A DNA stretch of 64,000 nt. Source: Planctomycetota bacterium. Its GTDB lineage: Bacteria > Planctomycetota > Phycisphaerae > Phycisphaerales > UBA5793. The stretch spans positions 806,001 to 870,000 of the forward strand of contig JABFGK010000001.1 in NCBI GenBank assembly GCA_013112555.1, in the 5' to 3' direction. How positions within the stretch are numbered: position 1 is the first letter of the stretch; each line of letters begins with the position of its first letter. Shown here piece by piece: positions 10,084 through 19,154 of the stretch. The position numbers and the translations under genes were made by a program. The notes beneath the pieces were generated by a model. It was not told the origin of the DNA, ran no database searches, and saw only the letters and a list, made by a program, of their open reading frames with translations.

Positions 10084-13000
10084 AACGACCGCTGAATTTG
10101 CCACCGCCTCTTGGTTCGAAGCGATGCGAATTCCCATTGTGCACGGGCCGGATCTCACCAATGAGGTTGAGAGCATTGCGCCCGTGGCGCTCCGTTCTGT
10201 GCTACGTCGCGCCATTCAATCACTGAATCGTGATCTTCCAGACGAGTCGATCGATAGCGTGCTGTCTTTGATAGGTCGTCCTCCGCATCCTTCGCTCATC
10301 CAGAACAATCGCTGGCTGCATTCATTGATGCTCGACGGCGTCGAGGTGGAGTACAAGGACAAGACATCCGGCGAGACGCGCGGCGGTCGGGCGCGTCTCA
10401 TCGATTTTGACGACGCGAGCAACAACGACCTCCTCGTCGTTCGCCAACTCACGATCACGGGACCGTCAGGCAAGCACATCCGCCCCGACCTGACGGTGTT
10501 TCTCAACGGCCTGGCCATCGCGGTCATCGAACTAAAAGACCCGGCGAGCGAAAGCGCTGACTGGATGACCGCGTACCGCCAGTTGCAACGGTACAAGGGG
10601 ACGGCTCCCGATTTCTTCGCCGCCAATGTGCTGATGGTCACCTCTGATGGCCTGCTGACGCGCGTCGGCTCGGTCACCGGCGGACCGGACCGCTTCATGC
10701 CGTGGCGACCGCCGGAAGGCGGCGAGCCGACGCTGGAGTCGTTGATCAAGGGGTTGTTCGATCCTGCAACATTGCTCGACTACATCCGCTCATGCGTCGT
10801 CTTCGAAGAGAGCGAACGCGGCGAGGTCCTCAAGAAGATCGCCGGGTATCACCAGTTCCGCGCTGTCCGCTGTGCGCGGTCGAGTGTGATCGAACACCTC
10901 AAGCCCGAGGGCGACGGGCGCGGCGGTGTCATCTGGCATACACAGGGCTCGGGCAAGTCGCTGACGATGCTCATGCTGGCCGGCACGCTCATCCACGATC
11001 CGGCGATGAAGAACCCGACAATCGTCATGGTCACCGACCGGAACGATCTCGATAACCAGCTGTTCGACACATTTGCGACCGGTCGCAAGTTGCTGCGTCA
11101 AGATCCGGTGCAAGCTGAGAGTCGGGATCATCTTCGCCAACTGCTCGATCGAGCATCCGGTGGCGTCATATTCACGACGATCTTCAAGTTCATCGAAGCG
11201 CACGGCGAAATCTCTCAGCGTTCGAACATCGTCGTCATGGCGGATGAAGCGCACCGCAGCCAGTACGGCTTCGTCGATGGCGGGGCGCGGTGGATGCGCG
11301 AGGCGCTTCCCAATGCGACGTTCGTCGGCTTCACCGGGACGCCGCTTTCCCGCGATGACAAGAACACGCGGCATGTGTTCGGCGACTACGCGGATGTGTA
11401 CGACATCCGCCAGGCGGTCGAGGACGGCGCTACCCGGCCGCTCTACTACGAAGCCCGCATCGTGAAACTCACCGTTGATGATGCCGGGGCAAAGGCAGCC
11501 GAGCAAGCGCTCGAACAGGTGGCCGCGGCCGATGAGTCCGGCGAAGACATCACCGACCGGATCAAGATCCCGCTTGAACAACTCGTCGGTGCCCAGGAAC
11601 GCATTGAACGGCTGGCTGCGTTCATCGTCGAGCACTGGGAGAGCCGGCGCGCTGCGATGGAAGGCAAGGCGATGATCGTGACCATGAGCCGCGAGATTTG
11701 TTGCGATCTCTACAAAGAGATGAAGAAGCTCCGGCCCGATTGGCATTCAAGTGATGACGACGCAGGCGCAATGAAGGTGGTCATGACGGAAGGACTGCCT
11801 CCCCAGCGTAAGAACGAGAGCGATGAGGCTTACGAGAAACGAGTTGCTCCGCTGCGTGAACCCTTCGAGCAGCACGGAAGAACGTCGGCTCGTCGCAAAC
11901 GTCTCGCGACGCGATTCAAGAACCCCGAAGACGATTTTCGCGTTGCCATCGTGTGTGACATGTGGCTGACGGGTTTCGATGTGCCGTGCGCGCACACGAT
12001 GTATCTCGACAAGCCGCTTTCAGGGCACAATCTCATGCAGGCGATCGCGCGCGTCAACCGCGTGTACGGCGAAAAGCCCGGTGGCTTGATCGTGGACATG
12101 CTGGGGCTTGCCGATCAACTGGCCGATGCGCTCGCGACCTACACGCAGGCAGGCGGAACCGGGGAGGCGGTCAAGAAGGTGCAGGATGAAGCGGTGCCGG
12201 CGATGCAGGCCGCGTTCGAGAAGTTGCAGGCGTTCTTCCATCTGTATGACTACAGAACGGCGCTCGATGCCGATCCGCAGGATGCCTTATCGATCTACCT
12301 CGGCGCAATCGATCACGTGCTCGGACAGGATGACGGCTGGAAGCGGCTGCGAAAACTCGTCAAGGAACTGTCCGCTGCTTTTGCGTTGGCGGTGCCCCGG
12401 CCCGAAGCGGAAGCGATCGCCCCCCACCTTGCGTTCTTCCAGCGTGTGCGTGCAATGATCCAGAAGCGGCTGGTCGATGAGTCCGGTCCCACCGGTGGAG
12501 GACGGCAGCGCGACATCAACGCGGCGGTGCGGCAGGTGATTGGCGGCGCGGTCGATGCGGATGAAGTGATCGACCTCTTTGCGGTCGCCGGGCTCGACGA
12601 AGCCCGTCTCGACATCCTGAGCGATGAGTTTCTGAATCGTGTCGGTGCGCTCGAGCAGAAGAATCTCGCCCTGGAGACCCTGCGGAAGCTGCTCAACGAT
12701 CAGATTCGCATTACCGAGCGAACGAACATCGTCCAGAGCCGCAAGTTCCGCGAGGCGCTCGAAGATGCGATGCTCAAGTACACGAACAAGGCGTTCACGA
12801 CCGCAGAAATGATCACGTGGCTGATTGACCTGGCGAAACACTTGCGCGATGCGCAGAAACACGGCGAGGAACTAGGACTCTCGCAGGAGGAGACCGCCTT
12901 TTACGATGCACTCACAGAGAATGGATCAGCGCGCGAGGTCATGAAGTCCGACACGCTTCGCCTCATGGCCCGCGAATTGGCGGAGATGGTCAAGCGAATG

Positions 13001-13162
13001 CCCAAGCTCGACTGGACACAGCGTGAATCCGTCCGAGCCGGGCTCCGTCGGAACGTCCGAAGACTGCTCGCGAAACACGGCTATCCGCCTGATCTGTCAG
13101 AGGATGCGACACAACTGGTATTGAAGCAGGCCGAGGGATCGACGGAGTCTGCACTTGCCTGA
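10076..13162 (+). CDS. hsdR: Type I restriction-modification endonuclease/translocase subunit
   Basis: HsdR is the motor and nuclease subunit. The N-terminal nuclease motif is RPDLTVFLNG followed by IAVIELKDPA (about residues 137-156; the acidic residue and ExK of PD-(D/E)xK). The superfamily 2 motor has Walker A HTQGSGKSLT (about 287), DEAHRSQYG (about 390) and GFTGTPL. Motif VI is in ALMQAIARVNRVYG-type text near 660. The length of 1028 residues is normal. I place the start at the ATG at 10076, since GGAGG sits six bases before it; the ATG at 10070 directly abuts the same GGAGG. Either start overlaps the Abi-like gene. Confidence 0.93.
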   Translation: MDETTAEFATASWFEAMRIPIVHGPDLTNEVESIAPVALRSVLRRAIQSLNRDLPDESIDSVLSLIGRPPHPSLIQNNRWLHSLMLDGVEVEYKDKTSGETRGGRARLIDFDDASNNDLLVVRQLTITGPSGKHIRPDLTVFLNGLAIAVIELKDPASESADWMTAYRQLQRYKGTAPDFFAANVLMVTSDGLLTRVGSVTGGPDRFMPWRPPEGGEPTLESLIKGLFDPATLLDYIRSCVVFEESERGEVLKKIAGYHQFRAVRCARSSVIEHLKPEGDGRGGVIWHTQGSGKSLTMLMLAGTLIHDPAMKNPTIVMVTDRNDLDNQLFDTFATGRKLLRQDPVQAESRDHLRQLLDRASGGVIFTTIFKFIEAHGEISQRSNIVVMADEAHRSQYGFVDGGARWMREALPNATFVGFTGTPLSRDDKNTRHVFGDYADVYDIRQAVEDGATRPLYYEARIVKLTVDDAGAKAAEQALEQVAAADESGEDITDRIKIPLEQLVGAQERIERLAAFIVEHWESRRAAMEGKAMIVTMSREICCDLYKEMKKLRPDWHSSDDDAGAMKVVMTEGLPPQRKNESDEAYEKRVAPLREPFEQHGRTSARRKRLATRFKNPEDDFRVAIVCDMWLTGFDVPCAHTMYLDKPLSGHNLMQAIARVNRVYGEKPGGLIVDMLGLADQLADALATYTQAGGTGEAVKKVQDEAVPAMQAAFEKLQAFFHLYDYRTALDADPQDALSIYLGAIDHVLGQDDGWKRLRKLVKELSAAFALAVPRPEAEAIAPHLAFFQRVRAMIQKRLVDESGPTGGGRQRDINAAVRQVIGGAVDADEVIDLFAVAGLDEARLDILSDEFLNRVGALEQKNLALETLRKLLNDQIRITERTNIVQSRKFREALEDAMLKYTNKAFTTAEMITWLIDLAKHLRDAQKHGEELGLSQEETAFYDALTENGSAREVMKSDTLRLMARELAEMVKRMPKLDWTQRESVRAGLRRNVRRLLAKHGYPPDLSEDATQLVLKQAEGSTESALA

Positions 13163-13440
13163 GGTGCTGGAGCAGTGTCGATCGAAGCAGCTATCCACCG
13201 AAGTGAGTTGTGTTGCCCTCAACATAAGGGAAGCATGCACCGCGACAAACTGAACCGGGCACCACTGGCGAATGAGGATGGATGTGCTGAGGTCCAACCG
13301 ACAATGTAGAAACGTCATTCAGACCCTATTTGCTGCCTGTCCTCTTTTGTAACTCATCAAACCCGCCTGCCGAATAGCCAATCGGGACAAAAACTCATGC
13401 CCCGGAAAGTCCCCGGGACCACTGGCATGCCAGGTCATGC

Positions 13441-13626
13441 TCAGTGCCCCACACGCTTAAGCCAGGTCTGCAGTGCTGCGACAGTGATCGCCGTGCGTGT
13501 GTTTGGGTCTTTCTGCTCAGCTCTGCGCTCTGCACAGGCGAGGCGCAGACGTCGATCAAGGTCGCGCGGGAGTTCGACTTGGAGTAGAACCAGATTCTTC
13601 GGATCTCTCGTTTTTTTCCTCGGCAT
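13441..13626 (-). CDS. Small basic protein, possible ribbon-helix-helix regulator
   Basis: The 61-residue product begins MPRKKTRDPKNLVLLQVELP, then DRRLRLACAERRAEQK and TAITVAALQTWLKR. A basic start, a beta strand (LVLLQVELP) and two helices match the size and layout of ribbon-helix-helix DNA-binding proteins such as antitoxins or partition and excision regulators. GGAGG sits seven bases before the ATG. No toxin gene adjoins it. It lies between hsdR and the recombinase gene, so it may regulate either. Confidence 0.55.
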   Translation of the reverse strand: MPRKKTRDPKNLVLLQVELPRDLDRRLRLACAERRAEQKDPNTRTAITVAALQTWLKRVGH

Positions 13627-13793
13627 GGAAGGTCCTCCACCGAGAGTGTATCGGTGATTGTACCTTTTTCAATAAAACCATAGATTTTCGTCTTGCACCG
13701 CGAGTGAGGCTCCAGTAGGATAATCCAGATGCTTGATCCCGGCCCCGTCGGAACGGGTGGTCTGACTTCGACGGCGGGACACAAAAACAGAAA

Positions 13794-13828
13794 GCCCCCG
13801 GCCTGCTTGGACGGCTACAACCGGGGGC
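13794..13828 (+). promoter_or_regulatory. Strong hairpin upstream of a small ORF
   Basis: Two perfect eight-base arms, gcccccgg and ccgggggc, are separated by 19 bases. No T-run follows on the plus strand, so this is not a classical terminator. It lies 20 bases before the start of the 60-residue protein gene and within the leader of the recombinase region, so it may act as an attenuator or as a recombinase-related site. Confidence 0.4.
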
Positions 13829-13848
13829 CGATTCAATGGAGAATCGCA

Positions 13849-14028
13849 ATGAGTCTACCACAAATTGCAGCGGTTTCCTCCCTTCTTCAAAAGGTTGACG
13901 CAGAGACAAACCCGGGTGTTGGTGATGAGGCAGTAGCCGAAGCCGGACTGGAGCCTTCGGAGCCGGCTCCACCATCCCAGGCCCTTCCTCCATCAGCAGA
14001 AGCGTCAACCACCAGCCTCTCTGCGTAA
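13849..14028 (+). CDS. Small Ala/Pro/Glu-rich protein upstream of recombinase
   Basis: The short frame encodes 59 residues: MSLPQIAAVSSLLQKVD followed by an acidic, Ala- and Pro-rich tail (GLEPSEPAPPSQALPP). GGAG lies nine bases before the ATG. The family is not recognised and the tail looks unstructured. It lies 136 bases upstream of the recombinase on the same strand and could be a leader peptide or an accessory protein. It may also be a chance frame. Confidence 0.35.
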   Translation: MSLPQIAAVSSLLQKVDAETNPGVGDEAVAEAGLEPSEPAPPSQALPPSAEASTTSLSA

Positions 14029-14164
14029 TTCCGTCGTCACGTAAAGCCTGACCTAGTCAGGCGGACGTCCATGCTCGGTGCACTGCTTGCTGAGCGTGTG
14101 GTCGTCTGCACGGATAACGGGGATTATGCGACCACAGATTCGCCATTTAACGGGAGTCGAAGCC

Positions 14165-15160
14165 ATGATCGATCAACTCATCACCATTGACTGCGATGCA
14201 CTGCCATCGCTTCACGATCAGTCACCCATTGTCCAAATTCTGTCCTACATCCGTTCGGCTCGGGCAGAGCGGACTCGTGTTGCTCGGGCCCGTGACCTGC
14301 AAGATTTGCTGAATCGCATGAGCTACCCGGGACTGGAGACGCTGTTCGATATGACGCCTGAGGATGCGATGGCCTATCGAGATCGGATGATTGAGGACGG
14401 CTGCTCAGCAGCGACCGTTGGGCGTCGCATGTCCACGGTCCGCTCATTCTTCAAATACCTGACTGCCAGAGGATGGCGCGAACCGGGCCCTAATCCTGCC
14501 GATACCGCGGTCGTGCCAGTCCCACGAGTCTCGAAGGAATCGCAGACTGAGATCCTGTCCGTGGACGAGGTCCGACGTCTGCTGGCAACCTGCGACCTCT
14601 CGACCATACGAGGGCTGCGAGACCGTGCCATCCTGCTGCTCGCACTTCACCATGGTCTCCGCAAAGACGAACTGCTGAACCTGACACATGCCCGCCCCAG
14701 TGATTGGTCATCCCGTCCCGCCGGCGGCTTCTTTGGCGAGGAACGCGGGCATGTGACCCTCACCATCCGCGGCAAGGCCCAGCGTGACCGGATTCATGGC
14801 GTCGTGCCGTCCGTGACTGACTCGGTGCGTACATACCTTGACTGGTCCAGCCGTGATGAGACCGACACCGGGCCCCTGTTGCTCAAAGTCAGTCGATCCG
14901 GCGACAGCCTGCCCGATATCCCGATGAAACCCGGCGACATTGACTACCTGGTCCGGCGTAGGGTGCGGGACGCTGGGATCAAGCGCCGCATTTCACCCCA
15001 CTCGCTCAGGCACTCTGCGGCAACCCGATTGCTTGAGTGCGGAGTCGAACTGACCGCCGTGCAATCCTTCCTCGGTCACGCCAACGTCACGACAACCATG
15101 ACCTACTTGCATCGGCTGCAGTCGATCGACGAGAACCCGTCGTACCGGTTGGCGTGGTAA
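14165..15160 (+). CDS. Tyrosine recombinase/integrase
   Basis: This 331-residue site-specific recombinase has all the active-site residues of the phage integrase/XerC family: R166 in HHGLRKDEL, K204 in IRGKAQRD, H279 and R282 in SPHSLRHSA, H305 in FLGHANVTT and the nucleophile Y314 in TMTYLHR. An N-terminal SAM-like core-binding domain covers about residues 15-105. The start at 14165 has GGGAG upstream and gives the normal N-terminus. It is the likely mobilising enzyme of the surrounding island, which ends at tRNA-Arg about 5 kb away. The XerC/D dimer-resolution role is less likely, because no dif site or partner is visible. Confidence 0.88.
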   Translation: MIDQLITIDCDALPSLHDQSPIVQILSYIRSARAERTRVARARDLQDLLNRMSYPGLETLFDMTPEDAMAYRDRMIEDGCSAATVGRRMSTVRSFFKYLTARGWREPGPNPADTAVVPVPRVSKESQTEILSVDEVRRLLATCDLSTIRGLRDRAILLLALHHGLRKDELLNLTHARPSDWSSRPAGGFFGEERGHVTLTIRGKAQRDRIHGVVPSVTDSVRTYLDWSSRDETDTGPLLLKVSRSGDSLPDIPMKPGDIDYLVRRRVRDAGIKRRISPHSLRHSAATRLLECGVELTAVQSFLGHANVTTTMTYLHRLQSIDENPSYRLAW

Positions 15161-15246
15161 TCGCACCGAATGAGCTAATCGAGTAGGTGCCATATAGCTG
15201 CAAGAGGGGCGGTATCTTTTCCGACCACTTGGCAGTCCAATTGCAT

Positions 15247-17124
15247 TCACACAGACAAGCTCACTGCACCAGCCTGCCCGAGCGCGTTGTACAGCGTCAT
15301 CAACTCGGTACGTCTTTGTGTCTCCACACCTCGACCGGAGTCTCTCTGACGGGCGAATGTGAAGACTACACGATCGATCGCACGGGAGAACGCCACGAAG
15401 AAGGCGCGACGCTCCTCCTCTTCCTGGCGCGCATAAGCCCACCAACTTGAACTCTCCAGCCCTATGAAGATTACTGTGTGATATTCCAGCCCCTTGCTCT
15501 TGTGTATCGTCATTGCCTTGACGGTCCGCGCTCCCTGGAATCGTGCCACCGCCTCCGCCCAATCTGCGGAAGCTCCCCGATCTCGTGCGAGCAGGGCGCT
15601 TGTTTTCTTGACTACCTCGTCGAGCCACCCGCTACGCGAATACGCGGGGACTGCTTCCTGTAGAGCACGCTGATCGATCGCGGCGAGCAGGGCGACGCAC
15701 GCTGAATATACCTCGGTCTCTTCGCAGGGATCATCACAGAACTGTCGCTTTGCCTCAGCGATGACTCCTGCGGCGATTCGCTCAGCGCGACCGTCATCGT
15801 CAGACAATCCATGAATGCCACGAACGTGGGCTGTCAGCTCGCACCACGCATCGGGATCCCGGCCACTTAGCGCGGCCCGGATGCTCGTCACCAAGATCCG
15901 CACTGCGATCTCGTCCGCCAAGTCCTGATACACCGTCTCATCACGCGCGAGTATCCCACGGCTGTTGAGCTCCTCCAACGTCGGTGCAGACATGATCGCA
16001 ACCCGTTGACGGCACACAATGCAGAAGTCGTCCGGAGACATACCAGCCTCGATTCCAGTTTCGACTTGATCGGCGATCCACTTCGCCTCTGCTTCGGCGT
16101 CGTCGCAGTCGAGCACCTGACATACACCATCCTCCGCGTGCTCACCAGCCGGCTCGCACTCGGTCGGATCTTCCTCCAGTAGCCGCGCTAACTCGTTCTG
16201 CATGCGAACGAGCTCCGGCGCTGAGCGGTAGTTCCGGAGCAACTCCTTGGTGTCAGCCCGAAACTCCGTCACGAAGTTCTCCGACACTCGGGGGTGAGCG
16301 CCGGCCCACAGCATGATCCGCTGCTTCGTATCGCCCACGGCCGTGATGCGTGCATCCGACTCGAGGAACGCGACACGAAGTATGTCGTAGTGCCACGGCA
16401 TCGTGTCCTGAAACTCATCGATGAACACGAACGGATACGCGGAGCGCAGCGCGCTTGTGATACCCGGATTCGCCCGGAGAACAAGCTCGCTCAGTCTTGA
16501 GATCATCGCGAAAGTCAGTGCCCCGGACTCTGACGCTGAACCTCTGATCACCTCCCGCCAGTACTCGCTCGCCGCCCACTGTCTGAGCGTTGTACTTTCC
16601 TCCTCCGGCCAGGACAGCGAACAGCCGGCAAGGTCTGCCTGATAGAACGCGTTTCGTGGTATTCCCTCCAGATCTGCACGACCCCCGAGCTCCTCCGGAG
16701 GGTCCAATCCTCGAAGGAACTCTGCTAGTTCCGCGTCTCGCGGTGCCGCCATCCGCGGTACGAATCGCTCCACTGGACGATACTCAGGAGGTAGACCCAT
16801 CCGAAACCGTTCGACAAGTCCCTTAGCGAACGCGTCGAGTGTCATCGAGTGGAATCGGCGTGCGTCGTTGCCGCTACGCTTGGCGACGCGCTTCGCCAGA
16901 TTCGCCGCGGCATCGACCTTGAAACTCACCGCGAGGATCTTCCGGGGCGCAGGACAAAGCCCAGTCTGCAGTAGGTAGCAACCGCGTTGGGCAAGCAACT
17001 CCGTCTTGCCCGCTCCTGGACCCGCGGTCACGAGCAGGCTTCGATCCGAGCGTACCGCCTCTTCAGCCGCGGGCTCAAGCTCGTCTACATCGACTGGCCG
17101 CCACTGATCTGGATGAACTCTCAT
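15247..17124 (-). CDS. gajB: UvrD-like superfamily 1 helicase, Gabija GajB-like
   Basis: The 625-residue protein is a UvrD/Rep-type helicase: Walker A TAGPGAGKTELLAQRG (about residues 33-48), Walker B VFIDEFQDT, the VGDTKQRIMLWAG motif, LLRNYRSAPELV, TIHKSKGLEYHTVIF and the final FVAFSRAIDRVVFTFA. It overlaps the upstream OLD-type nuclease by four bases, the gene order and coupling of the Gabija defence system. In that system GajA is the nuclease and GajB the nucleotide-consuming helicase partner. Assignment rests on the pair; alone this would be only a UvrD-like helicase. Confidence 0.82.
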   Translation of the reverse strand: MRVHPDQWRPVDVDELEPAAEEAVRSDRSLLVTAGPGAGKTELLAQRGCYLLQTGLCPAPRKILAVSFKVDAAANLAKRVAKRSGNDARRFHSMTLDAFAKGLVERFRMGLPPEYRPVERFVPRMAAPRDAELAEFLRGLDPPEELGGRADLEGIPRNAFYQADLAGCSLSWPEEESTTLRQWAASEYWREVIRGSASESGALTFAMISRLSELVLRANPGITSALRSAYPFVFIDEFQDTMPWHYDILRVAFLESDARITAVGDTKQRIMLWAGAHPRVSENFVTEFRADTKELLRNYRSAPELVRMQNELARLLEEDPTECEPAGEHAEDGVCQVLDCDDAEAEAKWIADQVETGIEAGMSPDDFCIVCRQRVAIMSAPTLEELNSRGILARDETVYQDLADEIAVRILVTSIRAALSGRDPDAWCELTAHVRGIHGLSDDDGRAERIAAGVIAEAKRQFCDDPCEETEVYSACVALLAAIDQRALQEAVPAYSRSGWLDEVVKKTSALLARDRGASADWAEAVARFQGARTVKAMTIHKSKGLEYHTVIFIGLESSSWWAYARQEEEERRAFFVAFSRAIDRVVFTFARQRDSGRGVETQRRTELMTLYNALGQAGAVSLSV

Positions 17125-19154
17125 GTGGCTTCATCCGAAGACGCTGGTGCCCCATGATCGAGCTTCTGCTTGCACGAGTCGATGAGGGCCTTGAGCGGTT
17201 TGGGGCATCTCTTGAGGAGCGTGTCGCTTTCGATTGTAGAGAGCACGGCCATATGCGCGCCGGGTTTACTGCCATGGATGAACAACGCCCTGTACCACGC
17301 GAAGTATCTCAGGTTTCCCTTGTAGTATTCGGGAGTGCCCTCCTCGCCCAGCACGGCCAGAGCAGCCCGCTTCCGGTACTCCGTCTTCTCTTGGGGGTCC
17401 TTCGGAACCCGAGGTTGAGATAGCGATACGGCCTTGTACTCATCCGGGAACGCCCACAGCATCACCTGGTCGATGTCGAGCGGCGCGGTGAAGAACACGT
17501 TGTAGTGCATCAAGTCATCCACCCACGCATCCAACTCCTCATCAGTATCGTCGCGCTTGCTCAACTTCGCGAACTCGTCCTCCTCCAAGACAGCCTCATT
17601 GCCGTGGCCGTCTGTGACGGCGAGCAGAGCCTTACGGCTTACGCCTAGCGCAATGAGTTGCTCGATCACATACTTGACACGAGCCCATCCGCCTCCTGTT
17701 CGACATCGGTCAAGGTCGAGCAGGGTGATGTACTCGACGCCGAGATCATCGAGCAGGCGCCAGAAATGATTGACATGTCGGCCTCCCAGCGGAACCACGG
17801 ACACCTGCTCTGAGTCGAGTTCAATCCCGCTCGCCGCGAGGAGCCGCGGAATGACGATCTCCTCGGATGCGCCCTCACCAAGAATCACCAGTCGTGAAAA
17901 GTACAACTCCGGATGCGCCCGCACTGCTTGGCGAACGTATTTGCCAGCCTCTTCTGTGTCGTCTGGCAGCGTGAGCGAGTGGACCGCTACATCGTTCACC
18001 TGCTCACCTCCGCAGAAGTAGCGGATTGCGGCGGGATCCACGCGCCGAACAACCGATGGCGAGTGACTTGTCAGTATTGCCTGAGAGAACTCGGAGCTGC
18101 TAATGGCCTTGAGCTGCTTGACCACCCTGCCGAGATGGTGTGGCGAGATGTGATTCTCCGGCTCCTCGACCAAGAGCAACGTCAGAACCGGCAATGCAAC
18201 GGCGTCGCCATCGAATCCCTTCGCTTCCCCCGATCGGATACCGTTCTCCACATCCATGAGCGCGGTCGTGAACGCCAGGCTAAACAGAGACTTGAACCCA
18301 TCGCTGAGCACGTCGACGCCAGACTCTTCACCATCCTTCCCATCTGACAAGCTCGGCCGGAGGCCAGCTACGAGATCCCGCAGCTCACCAACCGGTCCTG
18401 CGAGACTCGCCTTTGCGTAACGTCCCCCGCGATACAGCTCCGGCCAGCGCCCCTCAATCGCTCCCCGGATGACGGCGAGTGCTTGCTCCGATCCGAGTTG
18501 TGTTTCCATTTCATCCGACTGGTCAATCAGCATCGTGCTCAAGTCGTCTGACCATACCGCTGCTCGGATTAGACGCCCCAGACCTGTCCCCGCTATTGCC
18601 CGCACCTCTGACGCGGGATCCCGAGTCGCCGATACGTAGACTGCCCGAATGAGCGCGCGGTCCGCGCCCGACATCTTCTTCCGCGCCTCCTCGATCTCGG
18701 CTGCGTCCGTCGCTGCGGTTGTGATCCAGGACAGCTGCTGCTCAACCTCTCCCTCCAGCGTCCCGTCGTCCTGCCACGTCGAAAACAGCTCGATGCGCAG
18801 GAAGCGCGCGCCGCCGGGCTCCTCCACCACCATGTGGTCAAAGCCCGCTGCCTCGGCGGCGTCCGTCACGTCGGCACCATCCTCGGTCTCGATCTGGAAT
18901 CTCGCCTCAAGACGCAGCTCTCTCTCACGGCTGTCCGAGAGCAATTCCCCATCCTTCAGAAAGAAGTCTTCCGGTCTCACCCGCCGTTCGCCTGCCTCCA
19001 CGCCGAACATCCGCCGCAGCGCGGTCAGCGCGGCTGTCTTTCCCGCCCCGTTCGGCCCTATGAAGCACGACAATGCCTCAAGAGTGATCACGATTCCTTC
19101 AGGCCCGAAGCATCGGAATCCGCTCGCCTCAAGTTGATCGAGTATCAATGGCAT
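17121..19154 (-). CDS. gajA: OLD-family ATPase/TOPRIM nuclease, Gabija GajA-like
   Basis: This 677-residue protein has an ABC-type ATPase split around insertions: Walker A GPNGAGKT (33-40), a VLSDGFKSLFSLAF signature-like segment (about 282-295), Walker B LLLVEEPENH (326-335) and the switch histidine in LTSHSPS (H364). It is followed by a TOPRIM nuclease domain: LVILGEGASEE (E427) and LLDLD (D480 and D482). This is the OLD/GajA layout. GajA nicks phage DNA when nucleotide levels fall. The protein is somewhat longer than the best-known GajA, with extra C-terminal sequence after about residue 560. The gene ends in an overlap with gajB. Confidence 0.85.
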   Translation of the reverse strand: MPLILDQLEASGFRCFGPEGIVITLEALSCFIGPNGAGKTAALTALRRMFGVEAGERRVRPEDFFLKDGELLSDSRERELRLEARFQIETEDGADVTDAAEAAGFDHMVVEEPGGARFLRIELFSTWQDDGTLEGEVEQQLSWITTAATDAAEIEEARKKMSGADRALIRAVYVSATRDPASEVRAIAGTGLGRLIRAAVWSDDLSTMLIDQSDEMETQLGSEQALAVIRGAIEGRWPELYRGGRYAKASLAGPVGELRDLVAGLRPSLSDGKDGEESGVDVLSDGFKSLFSLAFTTALMDVENGIRSGEAKGFDGDAVALPVLTLLLVEEPENHISPHHLGRVVKQLKAISSSEFSQAILTSHSPSVVRRVDPAAIRYFCGGEQVNDVAVHSLTLPDDTEEAGKYVRQAVRAHPELYFSRLVILGEGASEEIVIPRLLAASGIELDSEQVSVVPLGGRHVNHFWRLLDDLGVEYITLLDLDRCRTGGGWARVKYVIEQLIALGVSRKALLAVTDGHGNEAVLEEDEFAKLSKRDDTDEELDAWVDDLMHYNVFFTAPLDIDQVMLWAFPDEYKAVSLSQPRVPKDPQEKTEYRKRAALAVLGEEGTPEYYKGNLRYFAWYRALFIHGSKPGAHMAVLSTIESDTLLKRCPKPLKALIDSCKQKLDHGAPASSDEAT

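Noticed and set aside
10790..11746. Minus-strand frame of 318 codons opposite hsdR
   Set aside because: It is antisense to the helicase motifs of hsdR, with no motif of its own.
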